A DNA stretch of 64,000 bases from an uncultured Clostridium sp. (GCA_902490335.1 CABUDL010000001.1:124001-188000); one strand, 5' to 3'; shown: positions 7,642 to 15,456, counted from the stretch's first letter. The notes: generated by a model from the letters alone, not told the origin. Made by a program: numbers and translations.

Positions 7642-8754
7642 ATGCAGGGAAAAAAGTGGATGGAAAAAATCTGCCGGCGGTACAGCGACATTTTAGGCGA
7701 GCAGCTGACAGGAATCTATCTGCACGGCTCGGCTGCCTTTGGCTGTGCGTCCGGTGCAAGCGATTTGGATTTTATCGTGGTCGTGTCAGGCGCGCTTTCA
7801 CAGCAGCAAAAGAGGGAGCTGATTTCCCTGCTGCTGTGTCTGAGCCGGGAGCCGGATGCGCCCGGCAAGGGCTTTGAGATGAGTGTGGTGGAACAAACGA
7901 TTTGCAGATCATTTTGCTATCCCACCCCCTACCTGCTGCACTACTCACAGAGCTATCAAAAGCAGTTTACCGAAGATTTGGACGGATGGTGCCGCCGCAT
8001 GAACGGGGTGGATTATGATTTGGCGGCGCACTTCACCGTCATCCGTCAGGCGGGCATCTGCCTGTGCGGAAAACCGATTGCAGAGGTGTTCGGGCAGGTG
8101 CCGTGGGAAAACTATCTGGACAGCATCTGTCGGGATGTACAGGATGCACCCGTTCAGATACCGGACCAGCCGCTCTACCTGACGCTGAACCTATGCCGAG
8201 TGCTGGCAGCCTGCCGGCAGGGCTTGGTGCTTTCTAAGTGCGAGGGTGTGCGCTGGGCGATGCAGCAAGGTTCGCTGGCAGCGTTTCTACCGATGCTCAG
8301 GCAGGCGCAGCTTTGCTACCAAAGCGCAGAGGAATTTATTTGGGAGAGCGAACCGCTGAAACAGTTTGCCAAAACAGCTTTAAACCAAATCGACAGCGCC
8401 CTGTTGAAAACACAGCAGGACGAAAAAAGGAGGAGTTATCAGATGGAGCAGAACAAGGCAGAAAAATGGTGCAAAATCGAAATCTATAATGAGTACCTCA
8501 AAAAGATTCCCAGCCTGCTGGTGCAGATTCATGCTGTAGAAAAGATGTATGAAAAGGCAAAGCTGGAGCAGCAGATGCTGACTGCACAGCCGGAAAACGA
8601 GAGCAGAAGGCAGTATCAGGCGCGGCTGGATTCCACCGAGCGTCAGTGCGCCTGCCGCTTGCAGGAAATGTATGAGGAATTGCGTCTGGTGCAGGGACTC
8701 AAGGCACAGCTGGAAGAGGAGCTGGGCGAACAGCTGGGTGTCAGCAAACGATAG
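7642..8754 (+). CDS. Aminoglycoside-type nucleotidyltransferase fused to a coiled-coil module
   Basis: A 370-residue protein with two parts. Residues 1 to about 262 match AadA-like nucleotidyltransferases: the minimal motif YLHGSAAFGCASGASDLDF at 26-44 supplies GS and the two metal-binding aspartates D41 and D43, followed by a helical domain. Family members adenylylate aminoglycosides, but many chromosomal copies have unknown substrates. Residues 268-370 form a separate Glu/Gln-rich helical module with no family I recognise. The junction codes for methionine 268 with AAGGAGG just upstream, so the module looks like a second gene joined in frame, or one that can also be made separately. Confidence 0.65.
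   Translation: MQGKKWMEKICRRYSDILGEQLTGIYLHGSAAFGCASGASDLDFIVVVSGALSQQQKRELISLLLCLSREPDAPGKGFEMSVVEQTICRSFCYPTPYLLHYSQSYQKQFTEDLDGWCRRMNGVDYDLAAHFTVIRQAGICLCGKPIAEVFGQVPWENYLDSICRDVQDAPVQIPDQPLYLTLNLCRVLAACRQGLVLSKCEGVRWAMQQGSLAAFLPMLRQAQLCYQSAEEFIWESEPLKQFAKTALNQIDSALLKTQQDEKRRSYQMEQNKAEKWCKIEIYNEYLKKIPSLLVQIHAVEKMYEKAKLEQQMLTAQPENESRRQYQARLDSTERQCACRLQEMYEELRLVQGLKAQLEEELGEQLGVSKR
8443..8754 (+). CDS. Possible independently initiated C-terminal product of the nucleotidyltransferase ORF
   Basis: An ATG at 8443, in frame with the long gene, is preceded by AAAAAAGGAGG ending about 8 bases before it, a better ribosome site than many true starts in this window. It would give a 103-residue acidic helical protein beginning MEQNKAEKWCKIEIYNEYL, with heptad-like patterns near 50-100. 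The preceding part equals the usual length of a lone nucleotidyltransferase. Whether the shorter product is made cannot be decided from sequence. Confidence 0.4.
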   Translation: MEQNKAEKWCKIEIYNEYLKKIPSLLVQIHAVEKMYEKAKLEQQMLTAQPENESRRQYQARLDSTERQCACRLQEMYEELRLVQGLKAQLEEELGEQLGVSKR

Positions 8755-8761
8755 GACAAAA

Positions 8762-8793
8762 AAAGAGCGGATGCATTTGCATCCGCTCTTTCA
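8762..8793 (+). terminator. Bidirectional terminator between nucleotidyltransferase and zinc-ribbon genes
   Basis: A perfect 14-bp stem, AAAGAGCGGATGCA with its complement, has a two-base loop, an A-run before and a T-run after, and lies between convergent genes. Confidence 0.85.
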
Positions 8794-8814
8794 TTTTCTT
8801 TTGAGAAAAGAAAC

Positions 8815-9093
8815 TTATCTTTCTTCTTTCATTTTAGCAAAGCACTCGCTGCAGTATACTGGGCGGTCTTCTCTTGGTCTGAAAGGAACTTTAGCTTCTT
8901 TGCCGCAGCCTGCGCAAACAGCAGTGAACATTTCTCTCTCAGCTTTTTTGCCAGCTTTGCGAGCGTCTCTGCAGTTTTTGCATCTCTGAGGCTCGTTCTG
9001 GAAACCTTTTTCAGCGTAGAATTCCTGCTCACCAGCAGTGAAAACGAATTCAGCTCCACATTCTTTGCATACTAATGTTTTGTCTTCGTACAT
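8815..9093 (-). CDS. Small double zinc-ribbon protein
   Basis: A 92-residue protein with four CxxC knuckles (C9/C12, C38/C41, C60/C63, C81/C84), enough for two Cys4 zinc sites. The spacing and the phrases EFVFTAGEQEFYAEKGF and VPFRPREDRPVYCSECF match a widespread probable zinc-ribbon family of small bacterial proteins whose function is unknown. The start is the ATG at 9093 with GCGAGGT upstream; a longer in-frame extension to 9321 overlaps the sigma-factor gene and lacks conservation. It lies downstream of the sigma gene on the same strand, separated by a hairpin. Confidence 0.8.
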   Translation of the reverse strand: MYEDKTLVCKECGAEFVFTAGEQEFYAEKGFQNEPQRCKNCRDARKAGKKAEREMFTAVCAGCGKEAKVPFRPREDRPVYCSECFAKMKEER

Positions 9094-9190
9094 AGCTTTT
9101 TTACCTCGCTTTATATATTCGCCCATGGACCGGAACACTGGAGATGATTCGCAATGAAGTCGTATCGCTCTGCTGTGAGTCAAGGGCATA

Positions 9191-9217
9191 TTTATAATCG
9201 CAGCGTTTCTGCGATTA
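9191..9217 (-). terminator. Hairpin after the sigma-factor gene
   Basis: TAATCGCAG and CTGCGATTA form a perfect 9-bp stem with a five-base loop, 10 bases beyond the sigma-factor stop. The following T-run is weak, so it may be a partial terminator. Confidence 0.5.
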
Positions 9218-9226
9218 CCAACTGAA

Positions 9227-9808
9227 TTATCGGGTGCTGCCCCGAAGCTTTCGTCTAACTCGTTGCAGGGCATTGTCGACAGCCTTTGTGGAACAGCCCA
9301 GCTGCTGCGCCATCTCTTCATAAGAAAGACCGTTGAGGTACAATGTTAAGGTTTCCTGTTCTAATCCAGACAAAAGGGTCTTGATTTTCTGCCGGCGCAG
9401 CTGTTCCTCCTCCTGCTTGAGGTAGGCTTCCAGTGGGTCGCCGTTGCGGTCGGACAGCTCGGCAAGTGCCTGTGCGGAATCGAGCGGCAGATAATTATTC
9501 AGCGGCAGATGTTTTTGCTCCAGAAAAAGACGGATGGTTCCCAGCATCCGAAACAGGATGCAGCGGGAAGCAAAGGTTGCAAAGGAAGCTTTGCGGGTGC
9601 TGTCATAGCTTTTGACGGCTCGCAGCAGTCCAATCAAGCCTTCCTGTACCAGGTCCTCCGGTTCCAAACCTGCCAGTTTGTAGCAGCCGGCTTTTGCTTG
9701 GATGTCCGGCAAAAAACGAACGATCAGCTGTGCCAGTGAATCGGTGTCACCGTTTCGGGCAGACAAAACCAGTTGTTCGTCAGAAGGTTTGCAGGATTGT
9801 TTGGACAT
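9227..9808 (-). CDS. Sigma-70 family RNA polymerase sigma factor (SigH-like)
   Basis: A 193-residue sigma factor with region 2 (LEPEDLVQEGLIGLLRAVKSYD, then FATFASRCILFRML) and a C-terminal region 4 helix-turn-helix (LSYEEMAQQLGCSTKAVDNALQRVRRKL). Length and the region 2 wording resemble SigH, the early stationary and sporulation sigma of Firmicutes; the exact paralogue is not certain. I take the ATG at 9808, with GGAGAAAG upstream, instead of one ten codons earlier. Its promoter matches the vegetative consensus perfectly, suggesting steady transcription with control at protein level. It is divergent from the hydrogenase operon. Confidence 0.8.
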   Translation of the reverse strand: MSKQSCKPSDEQLVLSARNGDTDSLAQLIVRFLPDIQAKAGCYKLAGLEPEDLVQEGLIGLLRAVKSYDSTRKASFATFASRCILFRMLGTIRLFLEQKHLPLNNYLPLDSAQALAELSDRNGDPLEAYLKQEEEQLRRQKIKTLLSGLEQETLTLYLNGLSYEEMAQQLGCSTKAVDNALQRVRRKLRGSTR

Positions 9809-9844
9809 AATCTTTCTCCGTTGCTGTAAAAATGCCACTACCCC

Positions 9845-9873
9845 ATTATATAGTACGAAAAACCTTCTGTCAA
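9845..9873 (-). promoter_or_regulatory. Consensus promoter of the sigma-factor gene
   Basis: On the minus strand TTGACA (9873-9868), 17 bases, TATAAT (9850-9845): a perfect vegetative consensus, 36 bases before the sigma-factor ATG. Confidence 0.85.
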
Positions 9874-9945
9874 TTCATTTTAGCCGCAAGTGCAAATTTT
9901 ATTTTCTGCAAAATCGGGCAGCTTTCGGCAATTTTGGACAGCTTG

Positions 9946-9983
9946 CAGGAGGATTTTTACCATTTACGACAAAAATCTTCCTG
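9946..9983. repeat. 13-bp inverted repeat in the sigma/hydrogenase divergent region
   Basis: CAGGAGGATTTTT (9946-9958) and AAAAATCTTCCTG (9971-9983) are inverted with one mismatch and a 12-base spacer. No gene lies in the 355-base gap from 9809 to 10163 apart from this dyad, the sigma promoter and the hydrogenase promoters. A second candidate promoter, TTGATT (10030-10035) with TATAAT (10054-10059), points toward the hydrogenase. Confidence 0.5.
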
Positions 9984-10087
9984 TGAGAGAAGATAAAATA
10001 AATGAAAAAATTTTTGGGCAGGATTGAATTTGATTTTCATTTTGCGCCTATGGTATAATAAAAGGCACGGTAGCGCTCTCGGGCGAC

Positions 10088-10116
10088 TTGACACGGCGCA
10101 AGGGTGCGGCTATACT
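10088..10116 (+). promoter_or_regulatory. Promoter of the ferredoxin-like/hydrogenase operon
   Basis: TTGACA (10088-10093), 17 bases, TATACT (10111-10116). The predicted transcription start, near 10123, abuts the Rex-type operator. Confidence 0.75.
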
Positions 10117-10124
10117 AGGAAATA

Positions 10125-10142
10125 TTGTTAATCGAGTAACAA
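10125..10142. promoter_or_regulatory. Rex-type operator
   Basis: TTGTTAATCGAGTAACAA agrees with the Rex consensus TTGTTAANNNNTTAACAA at every fixed position but one. It lies directly at the predicted start of transcription, 22 bases before the first gene. Rex represses fermentation and hydrogenase genes when the NADH/NAD ratio is low, so this placement fits redox control of the hydrogenase downstream. Confidence 0.75.
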
Positions 10143-10163
10143 TGTAAAACAGGAGATGAGGCT

Positions 10164-10454
10164 ATGAAAAAAATCCAGGTAAAAGTTTGTGTTTGTACAG
10201 CGTGTGTGATGAACGGCTCGGTGGAAATCATGGAGTCGGTGGAAAGTCTGCGCGACCTGCGCGAGCAGATGGAGGAAGGATACACAGCAGAAGAACATGA
10301 AGTGTTGGAAATTGCAACCGATAAATGCCTCGGCGGACTGCCGCATCAGGAGGATGCTCCGGTGATTGCGGTCGATGACAAGGTGTTCAGAAAAGCGGAT
10401 GCAGAATCGGTCATGGCCTATATCGTCGAGCGTGTGCAGAACGGGGAACAGTAA
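10164..10454 (+). CDS. NuoE/thioredoxin-like ferredoxin-fold protein with incomplete cluster ligands
   Basis: A 96-residue protein resembling the thioredoxin-like [2Fe-2S] domain of NuoE and HydC-type hydrogenase subunits. The first pair CVCTAC (C9, C14, with an extra C11) and the third cysteine C55 in KCLGGLPH are present, but the fourth, expected four residues later, is leucine 59. It may bind a cluster with another ligand or have lost it. A good AGGAG site precedes the ATG. It sits 54 bases before the hydrogenase gene in the same Rex-controlled transcript, so an electron-transfer or assembly role for that enzyme is likely but inferred. Confidence 0.65.
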   Translation: MKKIQVKVCVCTACVMNGSVEIMESVESLRDLREQMEEGYTAEEHEVLEIATDKCLGGLPHQEDAPVIAVDDKVFRKADAESVMAYIVERVQNGEQ

Positions 10455-10508
10455 AAATGACCCGCCTGTCTGCACACAGGTTTTAATGAACAACAGGGGG
10501 TAATAACA

Positions 10509-12032
10509 ATGAGAGGGATTACTACGCCGGTAACCAAGATCAGGAGGCAGGTCTTTACCGAGATTGCCCGTCTTGCTTATGAGGATGGGGACTACTCCCG
10601 CATCGAGGAGCTGCCCTACACCATCATCCCGGGCGAAAAAGCGAATTATCGTGACAGTGTCTTCAAGGAAAGAGCGATTGTAGGCGAGCGGCTTCGCCTT
10701 GCAGTCGGTCTTCCACTGCGTCCGGTGGACCAGCACGCACCGGTATCACAGGGAATCAACGACAGCGCCATTGCGGATATGTTCTATGAACCGCCGCTGA
10801 TCAACGTGATCTCCTTTGCGTGCAACGCCTGTGAGGAAACCAGCTACACCGTCACCGACCTGTGCAGAAGCTGTATCGCACATCCATGTACAGCCGTTTG
10901 TCCGGTCAAGGCAGTTTCTATCGTGAACGGCAGATCCTACATCGACAAGAGCAAATGTGTCAAGTGCGGACGATGCGCACAGGCTTGCCCATATTCCGCC
11001 ATTGTCAAGAGTGAACGTCCCTGCGCAGCGGCTTGCGGAGTGGACGCCATCGAAAGTGATGAATACGGAAGAGCAAAGATTAACTACGACAAGTGCGTTT
11101 CCTGCGGACAGTGTCTGGTCAGCTGTCCGTTCAGTGCGATTGCGGACAAGTCCCAGATTTTCCAGCTGATTCAGGCAATCAAGCGCGGCGACCAGGTCAT
11201 TGCCGAGGTGGCTCCGGCGTTCGTCGGTCAGTTTGGTCCGTTGGCGTCGCCGGAAAAGGTGCGCGCTGCTCTGCGCAAAATTGGTTTTGCCCACATCTAT
11301 GAGGTCGCCCGCGGTGCGGACATCGGCGCGGTGGAGGAAGCCGAGGAGTACATCAAGAATGTGCCGACCGGCAAGCTGCCGTTTTTGGCAACCTCCTGCT
11401 GCCCATCCTGGATTATGATGGCAAAGCAGCAGTTCCCGCAGATTGCCCACTGTATTTCCGACTCGATGACCCCGATGGTAGCCACTGCGCGTATCATCAA
11501 GGAAAAGCACCCGAACGCCCGCGTGGTCTTTATCGGTCCATGCGCTTCCAAAAAGCTGGAGGCAATGCGCGAGGACATCCGCAGCGATGTCGATTTCGTC
11601 ATCACCTTTGAAGAGCTGATGGGTATTTTCCAGGCGAACAACATCGAATTTTCCGATTTGCAGGACGACACCGGCTTCAACCACGGTGCGACCGCTTCGG
11701 GCAGAGGCTACGGTGTGGCAGGCGGCGTAGCAAAGGCTGTTACCGACTGTATCCGAGAGATGGCGCCCGAGCTGGGTGAAATCAAGACCGACCACGCGGA
11801 AGGTCTGGTGGAGTGTAAAAAGATGCTGACCCTTGCAAAGCTGGGTAAACGCGACGGTTACCTGCTGGAGGGTATGGCTTGTCCGGGCGGCTGCGTCGGC
11901 GGTGCAGGTACTTTGACCAATATTCCAAAAGGTGCCAAAGCCGAGCAGGAATTTGCCGCTAAGAGTGAATTTAAAGTTTCCACCGAGGATAAGACCGTCT
12001 TTGAAAAGCTCGGAAAATATACAAAAAAATAA
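10509..12032 (+). CDS. [FeFe] hydrogenase, monomeric with ferredoxin domains (group B-like)
   Basis: A 507-residue iron-only hydrogenase that reduces protons with electrons from ferredoxin in the cytoplasm. The N-terminal half holds cysteine clusters for [4Fe-4S] centres (C119-C131 region, C150xxC153xxC156xxxC160, C196xxC199xxC202xxxC206). The H-cluster motifs are TSCCPSW at 295-301, IGPCASKK at 342-349 and EGMACPGGCVGG at 454-465. The second motif has IGPC where the best-studied enzymes have MPC; that wording is typical of group B enzymes, whose role is less well known. The Rex-type site upstream suggests derepression when NADH accumulates. HydE, HydF and HydG are not in the window. Confidence 0.9.
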   Translation: MRGITTPVTKIRRQVFTEIARLAYEDGDYSRIEELPYTIIPGEKANYRDSVFKERAIVGERLRLAVGLPLRPVDQHAPVSQGINDSAIADMFYEPPLINVISFACNACEETSYTVTDLCRSCIAHPCTAVCPVKAVSIVNGRSYIDKSKCVKCGRCAQACPYSAIVKSERPCAAACGVDAIESDEYGRAKINYDKCVSCGQCLVSCPFSAIADKSQIFQLIQAIKRGDQVIAEVAPAFVGQFGPLASPEKVRAALRKIGFAHIYEVARGADIGAVEEAEEYIKNVPTGKLPFLATSCCPSWIMMAKQQFPQIAHCISDSMTPMVATARIIKEKHPNARVVFIGPCASKKLEAMREDIRSDVDFVITFEELMGIFQANNIEFSDLQDDTGFNHGATASGRGYGVAGGVAKAVTDCIREMAPELGEIKTDHAEGLVECKKMLTLAKLGKRDGYLLEGMACPGGCVGGAGTLTNIPKGAKAEQEFAAKSEFKVSTEDKTVFEKLGKYTKK

Positions 12033-12040
12033 GTTACCCC

Positions 12041-12078
12041 CAAAAGGACCGCTCTATCTCGTAGAGCGGTCCTTTTTT
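12041..12078 (+). terminator. Terminator after the hydrogenase gene
   Basis: AAAAGGACCGCTCTA and TAGAGCGGTCCTTTTTT form a 15-bp stem with a five-base loop and six T. Confidence 0.9.
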
Positions 12079-12172
12079 ATCTGCGAAAGCCGGGGAAGCG
12101 GCAAGGAGCAGAAACATAATTTGGTAAAACGGTGCGTATAATGAGCTAAAACGCTTGCAGGAGGGAAACGAC

Positions 12173-13378
12173 ATGAAAAAGGGCTCGGGGATGCGGCAGC
12201 TGCTGGCTGTGCTGCTGGCAGTTTGGATGGCAGCAGCCGGTGCGTTGGGTGCGGCTGCGCAGGAGGAAAAAAAGCAGGTGGCAATGAGCTTTACGGCGCG
12301 TTCGGCACTTTTGATGGAGCAGCAGACCGGTAAGGTGCTGTTTTCCCAGAACGAAACACAGCGGGTGGCGCCGGCGTCGCTGACCAAGCTGATGGACCTC
12401 CTGCTGATTTTCCAGCAGCTGCAATCGGGCAAGCTGACCATGGAGCAGGAGCTGACCTGCTCGGCATACGCCAAGACGATGGGCGGGTCGGAGATTTGGC
12501 TCAAAGAGGGCGAGCGGATGACGGTGGAGGAACTGCTCAAGGCGCTGGTGGTGGCAAGCGCCAACGATGCGGCGGTGGTGTTTGCCGAAGCCATTGCCGC
12601 AAGCGAGGAGGAGTTTGTCCGGCTGATGAACGAGAAGGCACAGCAGCTGGGTCTGCAAAACACCCACTTTGTCAACTGCACCGGCTTTGATGAGGAAGGT
12701 CACTACACCTGTGCGCAGGATGTTGCCGTGCTGGCAAGGGAGCTGATGACCGGCTACGGCGAGCAGCTCACCCGCTTTTCGACCATCTGGATGGACAGCT
12801 TGCGCGGCGGAGAGACCCAGCTGGTCAACACCAACCGCCTGATTCGCTTTTATGATGGAGCCACCGGCTTAAAGACCGGCACGACCGACGCTGCCGGACA
12901 CTGCTTATGCGCGACTGCCACCCGCGACGGGCTGTCGCTTATTTCGGTCATCATGGGGTGCAAAAGCAGCGATGCGCGCTTTGAAGAATCCAAGCAGCTG
13001 CTGGACTACGGTTTTGCGGGATTTACCCTCTATCAGCCGCAGCTGCCGCAGGACCGGCTGCATCCGGTAGCGGTCAAGCAGGGAATGCAGCAGCAGGTGC
13101 AGCCGCAGGTAGAGCGGATGCCACAGGCGGTGGTCAGGAAAAATGAAGCGGACGGCATCGAGATAAAGCTGGAGCTTAGTGAACAGCTGCAGGCGCCGGT
13201 GGCAAAAGGGCAGGCAATCGGCTGGGTCAAGCTTGTGCAGAACGGCAGCACCATCGCTCAACAGCCGGTGACCGCCGGGCAGGAGGTGCAGAAGCTGACC
13301 TATGCAAAAAGCCTGCGGCTGTTGGCAGAAGGACTCATTGGGATGAGCGGGCAGTCTGTACAGAAGCAGGTGGAATAA
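12173..13378 (+). CDS. dacF: D-alanyl-D-alanine carboxypeptidase (DacF-like, peptidase S11)
   Basis: A 401-residue secreted penicillin-binding protein that trims the terminal D-alanine from peptidoglycan stem peptides. A signal peptide (MKKGSGMRQLL then LLAVWMAAAGALG) occupies about 1-29. The S11 triad is complete: SLTK at 69-72, SAN at 129-131 and KTG at 234-236, followed by a C-terminal beta domain with no clear membrane anchor. I use the ATG at 12173 because GGAGGG is seven bases upstream; a TTG six codons earlier is unsupported. DacF acts in spore cortex formation in Bacillus, and the spore genes here fit, though a vegetative role is possible. Confidence 0.85.
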   Translation: MKKGSGMRQLLAVLLAVWMAAAGALGAAAQEEKKQVAMSFTARSALLMEQQTGKVLFSQNETQRVAPASLTKLMDLLLIFQQLQSGKLTMEQELTCSAYAKTMGGSEIWLKEGERMTVEELLKALVVASANDAAVVFAEAIAASEEEFVRLMNEKAQQLGLQNTHFVNCTGFDEEGHYTCAQDVAVLARELMTGYGEQLTRFSTIWMDSLRGGETQLVNTNRLIRFYDGATGLKTGTTDAAGHCLCATATRDGLSLISVIMGCKSSDARFEESKQLLDYGFAGFTLYQPQLPQDRLHPVAVKQGMQQQVQPQVERMPQAVVRKNEADGIEIKLELSEQLQAPVAKGQAIGWVKLVQNGSTIAQQPVTAGQEVQKLTYAKSLRLLAEGLIGMSGQSVQKQVE

Positions 13379-13468
13379 AAAAAGAGCGATTGGGGGAAAA
13401 TCTCCCTGTAAATTTCATGCGAAAAACATTTATCGGGAGAAAAAAGGTAGGTTTTTACAAAAACAGCC

Positions 13469-13497
13469 TTGCAAAATGCAGAAGAATAATGTAAAAT
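13469..13497 (+). promoter_or_regulatory. pgi promoter
   Basis: TTGCAA (13469-13474), 17 bases, TAAAAT (13492-13497), 56 bases before the pgi ATG. Confidence 0.55.
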
Positions 13498-13552
13498 AAC
13501 TATATCACCAGAGAATAGAAGGCAGTTGGAAAACTGAAAGGAAGGGTCAGCT

Positions 13553-14890
13553 ATGGCTGTAACACTCAATGCAAAATACCTGGAACCATTTGTCAAACAA
13601 GGCGAGCTGGAAGCAATTTTTCCACAGGTGCAGGCGGCTCATCACACCATCCACGAGCGCTCGGGACCCGGGAACGATTTTCTTGGCTGGCTGGACCTGC
13701 CGGTCGATTATGACAGGGAGGAGTTTGCAAGGATTCAAAAGGCAGCGCAGAAGATACGCAGCCATTCTCAAATCCTGATTGTCATCGGTATCGGCGGCAG
13801 CTATTTAGGAGCAAGAGCCGCAATCGAGCTGCTGCACTCTCAGCTGTACAACGATTTGGTACAGGATGCACCAAAGATTTACTTTGTGGGAAACAGCATC
13901 AGCCCTTCCTACCTCAACCAGATTTTAAAGCTGTGCGAGGATAAAGACTTTTCCATCAACGTCATTTCCAAATCCGGCACCACCACCGAACCGGCGCTGG
14001 CGTTCCGCATCTTCCGTTCCCTCGCCATCGAAAAATACGGCAGAGAGGGCGCAAAGGACAGAATCTTCTGTACAACGGACAAGGCAAAAGGAACCCTCAA
14101 GCAGCTGGCAGATCAGGAAGGCTATGAAACCTTTGTGATCCCAGACGATGTCGGCGGAAGATATTCGGTGCTGACAGCGGTGGGACTGCTGCCGATTGCA
14201 GTATCCGGCTCGGACATCGAAAAGCTGATGCAGGGAGCAGCACAAGCCCGCGAGGCTTTGAGCGTCTGCGATTTGGAAAAGAACGACTGCTATCGCTATG
14301 CCGCATTAAGAAACATTTTGTACCGCAAGGGCAAGGCAATCGAAATCCTGGTTTCTTACGAACCGGCGTTCACGATGATGTCCGAATGGTACAAACAGCT
14401 CTTTGGTGAGAGCGAAGGAAAGGACAACAAGGGGATCTATCCTTCGTCGGCAGTGTTCTCTACCGACCTTCATTCGATGGGACAGTTCATCCAGGAAGGT
14501 TCGAGGATTCTGTTTGAAACCGTTGTGGATATCGGTCAGCCGCAGAAGGACCTTTATATCGAGGCAGATCCGGCAAACTTTGACGGACTCAATTTCCTGT
14601 CCGAGCAGAATATGTCGGTGGTAAACCGCAAGGCGATGCAGGGAACCATCCTTGCACACACCCAGGGCGGAGTACCGAACATGGTATTGCAGCTTCCTTG
14701 CATCAACGAGGAAGAGCTGGGATACTTAATCTACTTCTTTGAAAAAGCTTGCGCACTTTCCGGTTATCTGCTGGCCGTCAACCCATTCAATCAGCCCGGC
14801 GTGGAAAGCTACAAGAAAAATATGTTTGCTCTGCTGGGCAAACCGGGGTATGAGGACCAAAAACAGGCGCTGGAAGCGCAGTTAAAATAA
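13553..14890 (+). CDS. pgi: Glucose-6-phosphate isomerase
   Basis: Interconverts glucose-6-phosphate and fructose-6-phosphate in glycolysis. The 445-residue length is that of the short Gram-positive form. Family features include VIGIGGSYLGARAAIELL near 76-93, the phosphate-binding SKSGTTTEPA near 139-148, the VGGRYSVLTAVGLLP segment near 200, and QGGVPNM with the catalytic-lysine region QPGVESYKKNMFALLGKPG near the end. It has its own promoter and a GAAGG-type site. The small P-loop gene follows after 43 bases and may be cotranscribed. Confidence 0.97.
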   Translation: MAVTLNAKYLEPFVKQGELEAIFPQVQAAHHTIHERSGPGNDFLGWLDLPVDYDREEFARIQKAAQKIRSHSQILIVIGIGGSYLGARAAIELLHSQLYNDLVQDAPKIYFVGNSISPSYLNQILKLCEDKDFSINVISKSGTTTEPALAFRIFRSLAIEKYGREGAKDRIFCTTDKAKGTLKQLADQEGYETFVIPDDVGGRYSVLTAVGLLPIAVSGSDIEKLMQGAAQAREALSVCDLEKNDCYRYAALRNILYRKGKAIEILVSYEPAFTMMSEWYKQLFGESEGKDNKGIYPSSAVFSTDLHSMGQFIQEGSRILFETVVDIGQPQKDLYIEADPANFDGLNFLSEQNMSVVNRKAMQGTILAHTQGGVPNMVLQLPCINEEELGYLIYFFEKACALSGYLLAVNPFNQPGVESYKKNMFALLGKPGYEDQKQALEAQLK

Positions 14891-14933
14891 GAATAGCAAT
14901 ATTCCAATCAAAAGAACCAGGGAGGAATTTCAA

Positions 14934-15356
14934 ATGATTAAACTGATCGTAGGCACCAAAGGCACCGGCAAAACCAAAACCCTCATCGAGATGGCAAAAA
15001 AAGCTGCTGAAGAATCCAAGGGCAATGTAGTCTGTGTAGAAAAAGGCGAAAAGCTGGTTCGCGAACTGCCAAACACCGTTCGTCTGGTCAACAGCGAAGA
15101 GTATGATATTCAGGGCTTTGCTTGCTTGTATGGTTTCCTGGCAGGATTCCTGGCAGGAAACTATGACATTACCCACCTGTTCATCGACGGTACCTTCAAA
15201 ATCGGCAAAATCGGCGATGTAGAAAAAGACTATGAAGGCTTTGCTTACATGGTACAGTGCCTGGCAAAACTGAACACCGAGGCTCAGATTGTTTTCACCG
15301 TTTCCTGCGATGCTTCTGACCTGCCGGTATCTGTAAACGAGTACATTGTAAAATAA
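14934..15356 (+). CDS. Small P-loop protein of unknown function
   Basis: A 140-residue protein that starts with a Walker A loop, GTKGTGKT at 7-14, right after the first strand. Further hydrophobic strands (NVVCVEKG, ITHLFIDGTFKIG, AQIVFTVSCDASDLP) suggest a minimal nucleotide-binding fold; FIDG near 82-85 could serve as Walker B. It is too short to be a complete AAA+, ABC or kinase protein. Homologs of this size in clostridia tend to carry vague labels such as twitching-motility or ATP-binding protein; I do not accept the motility label. A GGGAGGAA site precedes the ATG and a terminator follows, so it ends the pgi transcript or forms a short unit. Confidence 0.6.
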   Translation: MIKLIVGTKGTGKTKTLIEMAKKAAEESKGNVVCVEKGEKLVRELPNTVRLVNSEEYDIQGFACLYGFLAGFLAGNYDITHLFIDGTFKIGKIGDVEKDYEGFAYMVQCLAKLNTEAQIVFTVSCDASDLPVSVNEYIVK

Positions 15357-15367
15357 TTGCTGGATGC

Positions 15368-15416
15368 AAAAAAAGACCGCCCGAACTTCGAATGGTTTGG
15401 GCGGTTTTGTTTTGTA
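15368..15416 (+). terminator. Terminator after the P-loop gene
   Basis: ACCGCCC and GGGCGGT, extended by weaker pairs, form a hairpin followed by TTTTGTTTTG. Confidence 0.75.
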
Positions 15417-15456
15417 AAAAAATGCAGCTTTAAAGAATAAATCCTGCAAATTACTC

